Below are positions 23,397 to 34,054 of a DNA stretch of 64,000 nucleotides, piece by piece. The stretch lies in the NCBI GenBank assembly GCA_030035585.1, contig CM057472.1, forward strand, positions 92,997,601-93,061,600. Reading direction: 5' to 3'. The stretch's first letter is position 1; the number at the start of each line of letters is the position of its first letter. The position numbers were made by a program, and so were the translations under genes. Origin of the DNA: Dugong dugon (lineage: Eukaryota; Chordata; Mammalia; Sirenia; Dugongidae). Under the pieces are notes generated by a model. That model was given only the letters and a program-made list of their open reading frames with translations, had not been told where the DNA came from and made no database searches.

Positions 23397-24002
23397 AATA
23401 TCTGAGATCATGTCAATTCAATATTGATCAACATTAAAAAGAATAAAGATGAAATAATTAAAAAAATCACTAATTTTGAAAAATACTGCCTCATTGACAC
23501 TAAATTTATTTAAAGACCAAAGTAGCTGTTGAGAGAAAATTATGTGAGAACTTTGATTTAGAAACATTTTACTGAATTCCATAGAGAATCATAGAATGTA
23601 CCCATATTAATAAATTATTATGCTATCACATTACACTATAAAAATATCAGTGAACTATATATTTCGAATTATTTTAAGAAATTATGATACAAATATATAA
23701 CACTTACAATGATCCCATTGTTTTCCATCAATTCTATGGTGAAGAGTTGAGTGGGAAACTACCTCCTTCCCCAATAATAACAGAAAGAAAAAAAAAAAAA
23801 AGACCATCTTTCAAGACAGCAAGAAAAAAAACCCAAAATAACCCTCAGTTATTTTCAAAGAAATCAGTTATATGAAACCAATGGTACTTTGCTTAGAAAC
23901 ATAAAACATCAGTAGAATACTTTCTGAACCACAGTTTTACTGAGGGGATTCCCATTACTCTCTTACATAGAACACTCCCCCACCAGCCTACTCCACCCCC
24001 TA

Positions 24003-24049
24003 AAAAAAAAAGCCTATTGCCATTGAGTTGATTCCGGTTAATATGGCCT
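24003..24049 (-). mobile_element. AfroSINE 3'-end remnant
   Basis: Only the 3' tip of a minus-strand copy: an A run followed by 'attgccattgagttgattcc'. The rest of the element is absent, so it is either a severe 5' truncation or a deletion. Confidence 0.65.
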
Positions 24050-24325
24050 TTTTCTCATAATTTTCATCTTAGCTTTGAACTTTTCCATGCCTTTCTGTGA
24101 AAACAAAATATGCAAGATTCATTAATAACAAAATGTCCTTCCAAAAAAGTGTGGGGATTCTAACTGTTATGAGGTAATTTAATTTCATAAAAGAACACTG
24201 AAATTGAGACTTTGCTACACTTTGGTAACATAAGTTTTAACTTCATACTTCAAGAAGCAACTAGTCAATTATTTTTAAATACACATAAATAAATATCTTT
24301 TGTCTCATGATATTGAAAGGAAGGG

Positions 24326-24327
<2 letters not shown>

Positions 24328-24356
<29 letters not shown>
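24328..24356. repeat. (TA)n microsatellite, 29 nt
   Basis: Pure alternating TA run, directly readable. Confidence 0.97.
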
Positions 24357-24359
<3 letters not shown>

Positions 24360-24824
24360 AATCAGTTTAGGTCTTCTAGGTTAACCTCAGACTATATTTT
24401 GATAAGCATCACTGAACAGGGCCCACACATGAAAGAAAAGCAATGATAAAGATAAGAAGGAAAACGTCACGATTATGGAGGAATTGAATGTGAATCAATG
24501 ACATCTAGGAGGTGGGATGAAGACATTCGGACCTGGTGAAAAATTTTAAAACTGAAGTTAGGGAGGTGTAAGGACTGAAATGAAAATGAAGACAAACAAC
24601 CTTCACTCTTCTATTTTTCCTGGAAACAATGGTGATATAATGGGTAATAACAAAACCCATGGCCCTTATAAGTTTAACAGTCACAAGTTGTAATAACAGA
24701 GAAAACACTTCTAATGAAACCTAAGTGACTTGTGAAAAGTAGAAATTCACCAACCCATATCCGTCAAACTCAGAAACATGATTTATTCTCCCCCAAACTG
24801 TACCTATGCCCTCCTTAGAGAGCA

Positions 24825-25024
24825 AATTCACTGCCATTGAGTTGATTCCCACTCATAGCATTCCTAGAGGACAGAGTAGAACTGCCTCATAGGGTTTTCA
24901 AATCTGTAAATCTTCACAGAAGCAGACTGCCACATCTTTCTCCTGTGGAACGGCTGGTGGGTTCGAACCGCCAACCTTTTGGTTACCAGCCAAGCACTTT
25001 AACCACTGTGCCACCAGGTCTCCT
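24825..25024 (-). mobile_element. AfroSINE, long form, with 13-bp TSD
   Basis: Minus-strand copy with 'ttcacagaagcagactgcc', 'gggttcgaaccgccaacc' (intact box-B-like core) and 'gtgccaccaggtctcc'. Target-site duplication tccttagagagca at 24812-24824 and tccttagaaagca at 25025-25037, with one mismatch. Confidence 0.94.
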
Positions 25025-25037
25025 TCCTTAGAAAGCA

Positions 25038-25655
25038 GAGATTACCAATTAACAAAAATCAAATGATATAAGAACAACACAAAGAACTAGATTAACCTAA
25101 TCAGTTAACTGAGTTTTGACTGATAATTCAATCAAAATAATCATGAGCAGAAAGTCAATAGATCTGAATGAATATTTTTTCTTTCAACATATTGTGTAAA
25201 TATAATAAGTCTCAGTGCTTTTGCTTAAAGCCAAAAGTTATATAGATGAACTTTCCTAGCAATTGTGTGTAATTAAGATTTCTATTTATATTAGTTAATG
25301 GGACAGTAATCTTAAGCATCAAGTTGGTAACGTTGCTATGTTCACAATACATACTGTAAGTGATTATAATTTGTTACTGTTCTAATAAAATATAAAAATT
25401 GCTGAGGCTAGACAAATTTAGAGTACTTTTTTGAAAATAAGTGTACACATTTGTTTCTAGGGATCAAAATGAGTTTGCTGGAACAAGGTCAGATAAATGA
25501 AAATCAGACTCTTGCGAGAAAAGAAAGGAGGATAGGCACAATAAAAACTAAGATCGCAAGAATTCAACTTAGTTCATAAACATTGTGGAATATCAACTGC
25601 AACGTCTAAGATGCTTTTTCAGGACAAAGGGAAATCATAGCTGGAGGTTGAGTCA
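25038..25655. other. No feature recognised
   Basis: Unique-looking DNA upstream of the inverted-pair arm A. Weak similarity to the far side of arm B may extend into 25580-25655, but I cannot align it securely. Confidence 0.4.
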
Positions 25656-25932
25656 TTATTTCAAGGGTGGTTTCAGTTCCTCAAAGCAAGACCAAGCCTT
25701 TAAGTATGTTCAAAGTTTGTCATAGATCAGATCAGAAAGAGTGAGTAAACATAGGCTGGAGAAAAGAGCATGACTGAGGTCCTCAAAAGTTTGATTGCTA
25801 AGTGTATTCTACCTGCACCTGATGTGAAGCATTACCCCTAGTGCTATTTCTGAGGACTTGTGTAAAGGATATTGATGGTAGAATTGATGGGAAAAATACA
25901 GAAATGCACCTTTATGTTTTTCAGACCACTGT
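25656..25932 (+). repeat. Arm A of a long inverted pair (unassigned repeat)
   Basis: Hand alignment to the reverse complement of 29984-30263 gives about 86% identity over the first 197 bases (27 mismatches, mostly transitions, no gaps), then weaker collinear similarity to 'cagaccactgt'. Shared blocks include 'tggtttcagttcctcaaag', 'tcctcaaaagtttgattg', 'attctacctgcacctga' and 'tattgatggtaga'. I do not recognise the family. It could be two copies of an interspersed repeat or a local inverted duplication. Confidence 0.85.
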
Positions 25933-26349
25933 CAGTATAGAGATTACATAAAATGAATGTGTTTCCTGAGATTACTCAATACCTTGATAGAATAAAAAGC
26001 AGAAGGCATTGATCTGATAGGAAGGGAAATGAAAGGCACATCTGTAGACTATCTCCACCTTTGAACATTAGCAATTATGCCACCATTTCTCTCTTTCCTG
26101 GCACAGTCCTTTCAGATGAGTCACTGTCAATGGAGACATTGACCAATAGAAAAAACTCCAGAAAGGAATCAACTGTAAACTTCCAGAAGAGAAAGGTAGG
26201 GAAAAAAAATGCAATATCTTATGAAATGAAATCTATAATTTGTCTGATAAAACCAACCAAATGAAAAAATCAATTGCAAGAAGCAGTTACTGTGAATGAG
26301 TATTACCTGTGAGGAGGATATGAGATGGACAATACACACTTCAGATACA
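25933..26349. other. No feature recognised
   Basis: Contains a 67-codon frame (26061-26264) with no motif. No repeat assigned. Confidence 0.45.
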
Positions 26350-26546
26350 TCTAGTTGGTGCAGTGGTTAAAGCACTTGGTCGAAGTTCAAACCCACCAGC
26401 CACTCTGTGGGAGAAAGATGTGGCAGTCTGTTCCCACAAAGATTTACAGCCTTGGAAACCCTATGGGGCATTTCTACTCTGTCCTGTAGGGTTGTTATGA
26501 GTCAAAATCAACTCATCTGCGAAGGTTTGGTTTGCTTTTAGTTGGT
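26350..26546 (+). mobile_element. AfroSINE, long form, head shortened
   Basis: 'ctagttggtgcagtggttaa', then a short tRNA-like region lacking the 'gctgctaaccaaaagg' arm, 'agaaagatgtggcagtctg', 'ccttggaaaccctatggggc' and 'tatgagtcaaaatcaactc'. The internal deletion in the head would impair its pol III promoter. Confidence 0.9.
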
Positions 26547-26716
26547 TGAAGTCTTGGGAAAGAAGATCAGGAGGACTTATACACAAAGAAGCATGTGAGC
26601 ATGTAAAGTGTGAAGCAATTTCAATCTCATCAATAAGCAAATAACATGAGATTCTTAAAATTATGAGCAGACCTGAAATTATCTAATCTTGATTTTACAC
26701 TCTCTCTCTTAGGTAT

Positions 26717-26784
26717 GCTTACATATAAGAGTCGCTACGAGTCGGAATTGACTTGATGGCAAAGTTTTGTTTTGTTTTGTTTTT
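26717..26784 (+). mobile_element. 5'-truncated AfroSINE with exact 14-bp TSD
   Basis: Only the last ~65 bp of the SINE are present ('gtcgctacgagtcggaattg', then 'gacttgatggcaaag' and a (TTTTG)n-like tail). It is bracketed by an exact direct repeat, tctctcttaggtat, at 26703-26716 and 26785-26798. The duplication shows that it inserted already truncated. Confidence 0.9.
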
Positions 26785-27010
26785 TCTCTCTTAGGTATAT
26801 AGTAACATTGGCCTTCTGACCCCTTTGAAGTTAGGCACAGTTGTGTCTTGATATGACCAATGCAATTAAGCAGAAGTGGTGTGTCATGTTTCTTTGAGAA
26901 CTTTTGATGTAGTCTTGAAAAGATGGTATGATTTGCCAAGTTTCTCTCTCTCTCTCTTTTCTCCCCCATAGGAACCACCAACATTTTGCATATGGCTGTA
27001 TCTCTGTATA

Positions 27011-27222
27011 GGAGCCCTGATCTCACAGAGGCTGATGTGCTCTGCTGTTAATCAAAAAGTTGGCTGTTTGAACCCACCAGCCTCTTTGTGGGAGAAAGAT
27101 GGTGTAGTCTGCTTCTGTAAAGATTTAAAACTTTGGAAACCCTATAGGGAAGTTCTACTCTGTCTTATAGGGTTGCTATGAGTTGGAATTGACTCCACAG
27201 CAACAGGCTTTTGGCTTGGTGT
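27011..27222 (+). mobile_element. AfroSINE, long form
   Basis: 'ggagccctgatctcacagag', 'tgaacccaccagcctctttg', 'gagaaagatggtgtagtctg', 'ggaaaccctatagggaagtt' and 'atgagttggaattgactcc'. Imperfect flanking similarity (gtatctctgt / gtgtctctgt) may be a target-site duplication. Confidence 0.9.
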
Positions 27223-27368
27223 CTCTGTGTTGGACCACATGGAACAGAGCAGCAACCAGCCTGCAACAGACAAGTAGAAGGAAGAAAAACGCTACTTGGT
27301 GATTTTAAGTCACAAAGATGTTAGGGTTGGCTGTCATGACAACATAACCTAGTCCATCCTGATTTATT

Positions 27369-27532
27369 GGAGCCCTGCTGGTCAAGTGGTTAAGAGCTTG
27401 GCTGCTAACCAAAAGGTCAGCAGTTCGACTCCACTAGCCACTCCTTGAAAATCCTATGGGGCAGTTCTACTCTGTCCTACAGGGTTGCTATGTGTCTAAA
27501 TTGACTCAATGGCAATGGGTTTGATTTGGGTT
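27369..27532 (+). mobile_element. AfroSINE, short form
   Basis: 'ggagccctgctggtcaagtg', box-B-like 'gttcgactcc', 'aatcctatggggcagttct', 'ctacagggttgctatgtgtc' and tail 'ggcaatgggtttgatttggg'. No clear target-site duplication. Confidence 0.93.
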
Positions 27533-27691
27533 TATACACACATCATACGGTCTGTCTGCTTGTATTACACCAACTGTGATAATAAAAATATAACAGACAA
27601 TAGATCCCATCCTAAAAGAAAAATAAATAAATCTGTCTCTTGAGAGGGCCATATTTTGACTTAATAAATCTTTTCACCAGGGCTAGTGTAC

Positions 27692-27733
27692 ATCACACAC
27701 TACACACACATACACACACACACACACACACAG
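27692..27733. repeat. (CA)n microsatellite, interrupted
   Basis: CA repeats with two T interruptions, ending 'cacacacacacacacag'. Confidence 0.95.
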
Positions 27734-27896
27734 ACCAAGAGAGAGGGAAGCAATGAAAACAGAAAGAATCATTATCTTTGTAATGGTTCTTTTATTAAAG
27801 AAGTAAAGTGAAGAGCATGCGTAAAGTCTGTTATCAAAGAAAGATTATATTTAGTGTCAGACATTTTAGAAATGTCGCTCAATGTAGTGTGAAGTT

Positions 27897-27978
27897 GAAG
27901 GGAAGGAAGGAGGGAAGTAGTAAGGAAGAGGAAGAAAGAAAGGAAATAGGAAGGAAGGGAGAAAGAAAGAGAAAGAGA
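27897..27978 (+). repeat. Purine (GGAA/GAAA) tract
   Basis: About 80 nt almost entirely A and G, with GGAAGGAAGG and GAAAGAAAG blocks and only a few T interruptions. Confidence 0.9.
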
Positions 27979-29149
27979 CCTCCTGAGCAAATGTTTCTTA
28001 TCTACTTTTTCGTTTTATGAACTAGTTCTCTCAAATATCTAGGTTATTGCTTTCTTTCTCTGATATTTATGGAAAATTCATACAATTCTAGCAGAAAAAC
28101 CATAAAAACTTGAAAACATAATATAAAACTTCCCTGGACTCTGTATCACTCAGACACAAAACATAGAACTACTTGTTAGACTAGCAAGTTTTGCTGTGTT
28201 GAGAGGTAGAGTATATGCACACTGATCTAATGGAAGATAAATAAAATGGATGCACCATATAATTTTCCTAATGCTAGGGATAAAATAAGGTACTGACATT
28301 CCCAGAACAGACAGAACAGAACTTGAATCCTAAAATTTATAGGCACTAGTCTTGGCAGTTGTCCTTTGAAACTCATGAAAATATATTTTAATTGATAACA
28401 TGGAAGAAAATAGCTATTTCCTCATAAAACATTTTAATAGTTTCATAGGAGGACGAGATGTCAGAGATGGCGATTGGCATAGGCAGCCTTCTCTTCTGTG
28501 TGCCTCCTGCCTCAGAGACTGAGAAGTTTATTGCTGTGGATCACTTATGGTATTTCATTTAAAGTTTCAGTTGGTCTAAATGTATCTCACTCTTCCATAT
28601 AAATTTGGGAAATTGTAATTATGTATATGTTTAAGAATCTTATTTAAGAGCAACTATAAATATACAAGAAAGACAATCTTTCCAATTAAAAAAAATTGGC
28701 AGCATAAGTATTCGATGCACTTGATGAGTTTATATCAAATAAAACTATTAAGTTGTCAACTTGAAACTTTGTAAGCTCTATCACTTTATTTTTCTGAAAT
28801 TCAAAATTCTTAATACTAGTCCTGTGATTATGAAGAATAGAAGATATATGTGAGAATTATGTTTACATGTTTTTAGTCATAGGAAGTAAAGTTTTCTTTA
28901 AAAAAAATAATAGAATTAGTAAATCATCACTACTCAATTTTTTTCTCCTTTCTTTTATTTGCCCTATATAAAGTAAGGCAAGTTAAGTCAAATTATTTTG
29001 ACTTAAGGGATAAAGTCTGATTCTTGAAACTATCTTAAGCACTGTTTCTGTAGCCTGTTTCTTAATTTTTTACAAAAATAGAATTTATTTATTCTATTCT
29101 TTTTTTTTTTTTTTTAGCTTGAGCTATAACTTAAGTACTGGGATAGGAA

Positions 29150-29778
29150 GAATAATGTCCTCTTTACCTGATGATGTCTATAATTCAATCCCCAGAACAT
29201 GTAAATATGTTATCTTACACGACAAAAGGGAATTTGCAGAGATGATTAAGTTATAAAGATCTTGAGATGGGGAAATTATCCAAAATTATCCAGGTAAGCA
29301 AGGAGCCCTAGTGATGGAATGGATAAGGTGCTTGACAGCTAACCAAAACACCAGTGGTTTGAAACCACCAGTGGCTCCACAGGAGCAAGATGTGGCAGTC
29401 TGCTTCCGTAGATACTTTCAGCCATGGAAATCCTACGGGGTCACTATGTGTCAGAATCAACTTGTACGGCAGTAGGTTTGGTTTTGGGATCCAAGGCACA
29501 TGTAATCACAAAGGTCTTTATAAAAGGGATGCAGGAGGGTCAAAGACAGAAATATGACAACAGAAGCAGAGATCGGACGTGGGCAGTGACTAGAAACTGA
29601 AACAAGCAAGAAACAGGTTCTCCTCTACAGCTTCTGGGAGGAACGCAGCTTTTGATTTGAACCCAGTAAGAACCCTTTCAGACTTTAGATCACCAAAACT
29701 GTGAAATAATAAATTTTTGTTGTTTTAAGCCACTAAGTGTGTAGTAATTTGTTACAGCAGCAATAGGAAACTGGACAC
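29150..29778 (+). mobile_element. MLT1-type LTR split by an AfroSINE
   Basis: 5' part: 'gaagaataatgtcctcttta', 'aattcaatccccagaacatg', 'gaatttgcagagatgattaa'. After the SINE it continues 'atgtaatcacaaaggtcttt', 'agaaacaggttctcctctac', 'ttgttgttttaagccacta' and 'gcagcaataggaaactgg'. Together these follow the MLT1 order. The AfroSINE at 29302-29487 interrupts it, so the SINE is younger. Confidence 0.75.
29302..29487 (+). mobile_element. AfroSINE nested in an MLT1 LTR
   Basis: 'ggagccctagtgatggaatg', 'gcaagatgtggcagtctgc', 'ccatggaaatcctacgggg', then tail 'cactatgtgtcagaatcaac'. The 'cagttctactctgtcctata' segment is missing, an internal deletion relative to its relatives. Confidence 0.9.
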
Positions 29779-29809
29779 ATACAGCAACATGTACAGATTA
29801 TAAATGCAC

Positions 29810-29975
29810 CAAAAAAACAAAAAAAAGTTGCCATCAAGTCAATTCTGACTCATAGCAACCCTTTAGGACAGAGTAGAACTGCCCCATAGGGTTTCCAAAG
29901 AGCTGCTGGTGGATTTGAACTGCCAGCCTTTTGGTTAGCAGCCTGAGCTCTTAAACACTGTGCCACCAGGGCTCC
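29810..29975 (-). mobile_element. AfroSINE, short form, with TSD
   Basis: Minus-strand copy: A/C-rich tail complement, 'ttgccatcaagtcaattctg', 'gacagagtagaactgcccca', 'tagggtttccaaagagctgc' and 'gtgccaccagggctcc'. Target-site duplication ataaatgcac at 29800-29809 and 29976-29985. Confidence 0.95.
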
Positions 29976-29983
29976 ATAAATGC

Positions 29984-30263
29984 ACAGTGGACTGAAAAAT
30001 ATTATAAAGGTGTGTTTATATGTTTTTCCCATCAAATCTACCATCAATACCCTTAACAGAAGTTGGCAGAGATAGCACTAGGTTTAATGCTTCATGTCAG
30101 GTGCAGGTAGAATATACTCAACAATCAAACTTTTGAGGATCTCAGTCATTCTCTTTTCTCCGGCCTATGTTTGTTCACTCTTTCTGACCTTATCTATGAC
30201 ATTTTTTAAATGTACCTAAAGACTCGATCTTACTTTGAGGAACTGAAACCACTCTTGAAATAA
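29984..30263 (-). repeat. Arm B of a long inverted pair (unassigned repeat)
   Basis: Reverse complement of arm A at 25656-25932, about 86% identical over a 197-base core. AfroSINEs flank it tightly on both sides (29810-29975 and 30281-30446), so the original ends may be hidden. On the plus strand it reads 'taccatcaatacccttaac', 'tcaggtgcaggtagaata' and 'ctttgaggaactgaaacca'. Confidence 0.85.
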
Positions 30264-30280
30264 TAACCCACTAGATTTGT

Positions 30281-30446
30281 GGCTCCTGGTGGTGCAGTGG
30301 TTAAAGAGTTGAGGCTGCTAACCAAAAGGTTGGCAGATCAAATTCACCAGCTGCTCTTTGGAAACCCTATGGGGCAGTTCTACTCTGTCCTATAGGGTCT
30401 CTATGAGTCAGAATCAACTCAGTGGTAATGGGTTTGGTTTGGTTTT
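30281..30446 (+). mobile_element. AfroSINE, short form, near consensus
   Basis: 'ggctcctggtggtgcagtgg', 'gctgctaaccaaaaggttgg', 'ggaaaccctatggggcagtt', 'tatagggtctctatgagtca' and 'gggtttggtttggttttc'. Confidence 0.94.
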
Positions 30447-30534
30447 CGGCTAGACTATAGGCAACATCCTCCTAATTCTTCCTTCTAGCTGAACTTTTGA
30501 TAATGAAAATGTTATGAACACTCTCATACTTAGA

Positions 30535-30665
30535 AGATTCAGTATCCCCATTGATCCTAAGATAATGTTCAGAGTTCATAACAGAGCATACCCACATTTC
30601 ATACTCTGGCCTCTTCAGACTTCGCAGCTTCATCTCATTCTGTATCCCTTGTATTATACAGAAAC
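30535..30665 (+). mobile_element. L2 LINE ORF fragment (tentative)
   Basis: 'cagagttcataacagagcat', 'catactctggcctcttcag' and 'gcagcttcatctcattctg' resemble the L2 ORF segment that reads ctacaaggccct...gatctggccc...cctcatctc. Strongly diverged, and the assignment is from memory. The frame on the opposite strand (30472-30672) is a shadow. Confidence 0.4.
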
Positions 30666-30689
30666 TGTCCATATTTGCCTTCTTTAAAC

Positions 30690-31090
30690 TCCTTATTTGA
30701 CCTTTTTGGAAACACGGTCTTTGCGAATGTAATTAAGAATCCTGAGCTGAAGTCATCCTGGATTTAGGGCGGGCCCGATATCCAACGACTGGTGCCCTTG
30801 CCAGAAGAGGAGAGGATAAAAAGACACACAACAGAATGCCATGTGAAGACAGAGGCAGAGACCAGAGTGATACAGCTACAACTCAAGGAATGTCACGGAT
30901 TGCTGGGAGGTGCCAGAAACTAGAAAGAGGCAAGGAAGGATTCTTCCCTACAACTTTCTGAGGGAGCACAGACCTGTCGATGTCTTGATTTCAGACTTGT
31001 GGCCTCCAGAATTATGAGAGAATGCATTTCTGTTGTTTTATGCCACCTGTTTGTGGTAATTTGTTATAGCAGCCCTAGGAGACGAATACA
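30690..31090 (+). mobile_element. MLT1-type LTR, well preserved
   Basis: 'acacggtctttgcgaatgta', 'catcctggatttagggcggg', 'atgccatgtgaagacagagg', 'agaggcaaggaaggattct', 'cttgatttcagacttgtgg', 'ctgttgttttatgccacctg' and 'tagcagccctaggagacgaa'. This is the expected MLT1 order from an internal start to the 3' end. Confidence 0.9.
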
Positions 31091-31496
31091 CCTGGGTTTA
31101 CTTAAAGTAAAGCCTCAGGTACTCGCCTCTGTGCTACTTCTCTGTTAGGAATGAAATACTAAGGAGCAGAAGGGAGAAGGGGAAAAAGGTAGGGAAGAGG
31201 AAGAGCCAAGGTAAGATGTGTTGTGGAGCTAGCTGCCTGCCAAGTGTGAGGGATCATTCAATCTTACAGGACTATCCTCAAAGAAGCCATGGAAACTAAA
31301 TCTTAGAACAGTTTGTGTGATAAAAGCAGATAAAATATATTTACTAAATCTGTCTCCCACTGATCAAACGTTTGCCCTATGGGCAATAATTCCCCTCTAC
31401 TTTTACTTTATCATCTACGAACTGTGTGATCGTGATCAAGTCACTTAATTATTCGGTCTCAGTTTCCTTATTTTTAATAAGGGAAGGATATCACAC
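31091..31496. other. No feature recognised
   Basis: Purine-rich patch at 31150-31215; otherwise unassigned. Confidence 0.45.
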
Positions 31497-32362
31497 AATA
31501 CAGGAGAAGTCAGTACAACTGGACTAAACAAAAAGCTAAGAAGTTTCCTGAACACAGCCAAACACTTTGAGGGACAGAGTAGCTTGGGCTGGGGTCTGGG
31601 GACCATGGTTTCGGGGGACATATAGGTCAATTAGCATAACAAAGTTTATTAAGAAAATGTTCTGCATCCCACTTTGGTTAGTGATATTTAGGGTCTTAAA
31701 AGCTTGTGAGTAGCCATCTAAGATGCATCAATTGGTCCCAACCCACTTGGGGCAAAGGAGAATGAAGAACACCAAAAACACAAGGAAAATGTTAGCCCAA
31801 GAGACAAAAGGGCCAGGTAAATCAGAGACTCCATTAGCCTGAGACCAGAAGAACTAGATGGTGCCCAGCTACAACTAATGACCTCCTGACAGGGAACACA
31901 ACAGAGATTACTTGATGGAGCAGGGGAAAAGTGTGGAGCAGACCTCAAGTTCACGTAAAAAGACCAGACTTAACAGTTTGACTGAGACTGGAAGAAACCC
32001 CGAAGCCATGGCCCCCCGGATGCTCTGTTAACCCAGAACTAAAACTATTCCTGAAGGCTACTCTTCAGAAAAAGTTTAGACTGGACTATCACACATAAAA
32101 TAATTCTCATGAAGAGTGTGCTTCTTAGTTCAAACAGATACACGAGACCAAATTAGTGGCTTCTGTTCAGAGGCAGGATGAGAAGGCAGGAAGGGACAGG
32201 AGCTGATTGGATAGACACAGGAAACCTGAGGTGGAAAGGGGGAGTGTGCTGTCACTTTATAGGGATTACAACTAGTGTCATATAACAGTGTGTATAAATT
32301 TTTGTGTGAGAAATTAAGTTGAGCTGTAAACTTTCACCTAAAGCACAATAAAATAACATAAA
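31497..32362 (+). mobile_element. Afrotherian L1 3'UTR fragment, single-module type
   Basis: Same element class as 4246-5000 but 100+ bp longer at the 5' side: 'gagaagtcagtacaactgg', 'ggggaccatggtttcgggg', 'tcttaaaagcttgtgagtag', 'ggcaaaggagaatgaagaac', and at the end 'gagctgtaaactttcaccta' with 'gcacaataaaataacataa'. No ORF2 sequence. The frame at 31718-31954 is antisense within it and is not a gene. Confidence 0.87.
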
Positions 32363-34054
32363 AATAGACAACTGAAGTTCATAAAGGTTAAGGGAAATAA
32401 CTAAGGTCACACAGAAGTACATTTCAAAAAAACAAAGAAAGCACAGATCATTTATCCAGGAGAGCAAAGAACAGAAGCGTCCAAATAATGAGATTGGTCA
32501 AAAGGGTTGAAAGTTTATATGCCAGTGTATACACTGACACAGAGGACACCTCTTTGAAAATATGCAGACATCTATGTCTTTCTTTATCAGTAACATACAT
32601 TCACATAAAATATTCTCTCAGTTAAAAGCAAATTATTATCTATTCTCCCTATATGCGGGGACTAGATACATCTTACTGGCTGTTGTAACCCCATTTTCTA
32701 GTATAATGGATGTCTATTAATACATAACCACATTTGTTGAAAGCATGAATAAATGAATGCTGTTTGTTTGCTATTTTTCTCACTTATAACATTTCTTTTT
32801 ATTATATTGTTAATTCATGTCCATTGAAATACACTGGGAAATTCAGGTAACAGTCATAAAGCAAAGACTTTCTGAGAAGAAACTTATAAATAAAGGAGGC
32901 CACCTGAAAAGAGTGGGAGTAGAGCAGACAGTTTGTAATGAATCTAAATCTGAATTGCTGTACCTCAAATTTAAATATCATATACTTGAACATAGACTTA
33001 TAGAATAAGAATTTATAGGTGTGTGACTAATTCTTAATTTACTTCACTTCTTGGTACGTATGGAATGATGTTAGGAATCCAAGGTCACATACATCATGAG
33101 CATATTGAGTTTTCCTTTCCTGAAATTCAATTGTATTCTAAATAAACTAGCTACTATCCGAAAGTTCTTACCGTATTCTGGTACCATTTTATGTATTGGT
33201 ACAGATATACTAGAGTAATATTTACTTTAAATAGGGGAATATTTTTAGCATGTTTGGGAGCATTCTAATTCTTAAGTCATTACAATGGGTTTTTTTAGAT
33301 GCTTATCATGGTGTTATGAAATGAATTTCTGCATTATTGATATAAAATTTTTAGTGAGTTAAGTAGTCACAGGGTTGGGAGAACTTTGTTTAGTAGGGAG
33401 TGTAATATCAGGATAAAAACTAGTGTCTATATTTCAGTAACTTCAAAATTGCTGAACCCTTTTTAGATGTTACTTAAGTAATAAAAAACACAAACATGCT
33501 TTTCACCAGGCATTTTTCCTTTCATATACAATATTCTCAGTTGAAAGCAAATTGTTGCCTGTATTTTTCTGTGTTATTTCCTAACAGAGAATCTAAATCA
33601 TCGAAACAGTGTTTTTGAAGGAGCCACGTGATGTTCAGAAGGCTTTCTGAAACTTTTAAATGTCTGATTTATGCACTTCTGAACAATAAAAGTATGAATG
33701 GAAAACACTAAAATCTATGTGTTTTGGTTTGAATCTCTGAACTCATGCATTTCAAGTGGCATGAAGTTGATCCAGATAGTTCCATAGCTAGTTAATGCAA
33801 ACCTCACTCGCTCTTGTAAGGAAAACAATGGTTTTACATGTTCCTAAAGAACAACCGCTGCCATGAAAAAATGTAATCTTTGCCCACATAAACACTCTGA
33901 TGGATTTCTGTGCTTGGTCTTGAATACCTCTGTGCTTTATTATCTTTCCATTCTAAGTAAAAGTCATCTTACAAAGGAGCAGATGCAGGGACCTAGGAAA
34001 GCAGCATTGAAACCTATACCAATAGCAGACAGTCAGGGTCTTTCCTCATTAATT
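32363..34054. other. Unique DNA with a dispersed ~40-bp direct repeat
   Basis: No named repeat. Two similar segments occur at 32608-32647 ('agttaaaagcaaattatta') and 33529-33566 ('agttgaaagcaaattgttg'). Frames at 32802-33008 on both strands have no motif. Confidence 0.5.

Larger units (their letters stand above)
23406..24811. other. Unique AT-rich DNA with two small repeats
   Basis: Apart from the SINE remnant at 24003-24049 and the (TA)n at 24328-24356, no feature was recognised. The frames at 23684-23875 and 24505-24708 have no motif. Confidence 0.5.
27533..29149. other. Unique DNA with two low-complexity tracts
   Basis: Apart from the (CA)n at 27692-27733 and the purine tract at 27897-27978, nothing was recognised. 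The frames at 27772-27990 and 27808-28020 lie across the purine tract and are compositional artefacts. A T run precedes the MLT1 at about 29101-29115. Confidence 0.5.

Noticed and set aside
27369-27440. tRNA-like sequence with box A- and box B-like motifs
   Set aside because: It is the head of an AfroSINE, repeated throughout the window, with no intact cloverleaf; not a tRNA gene.
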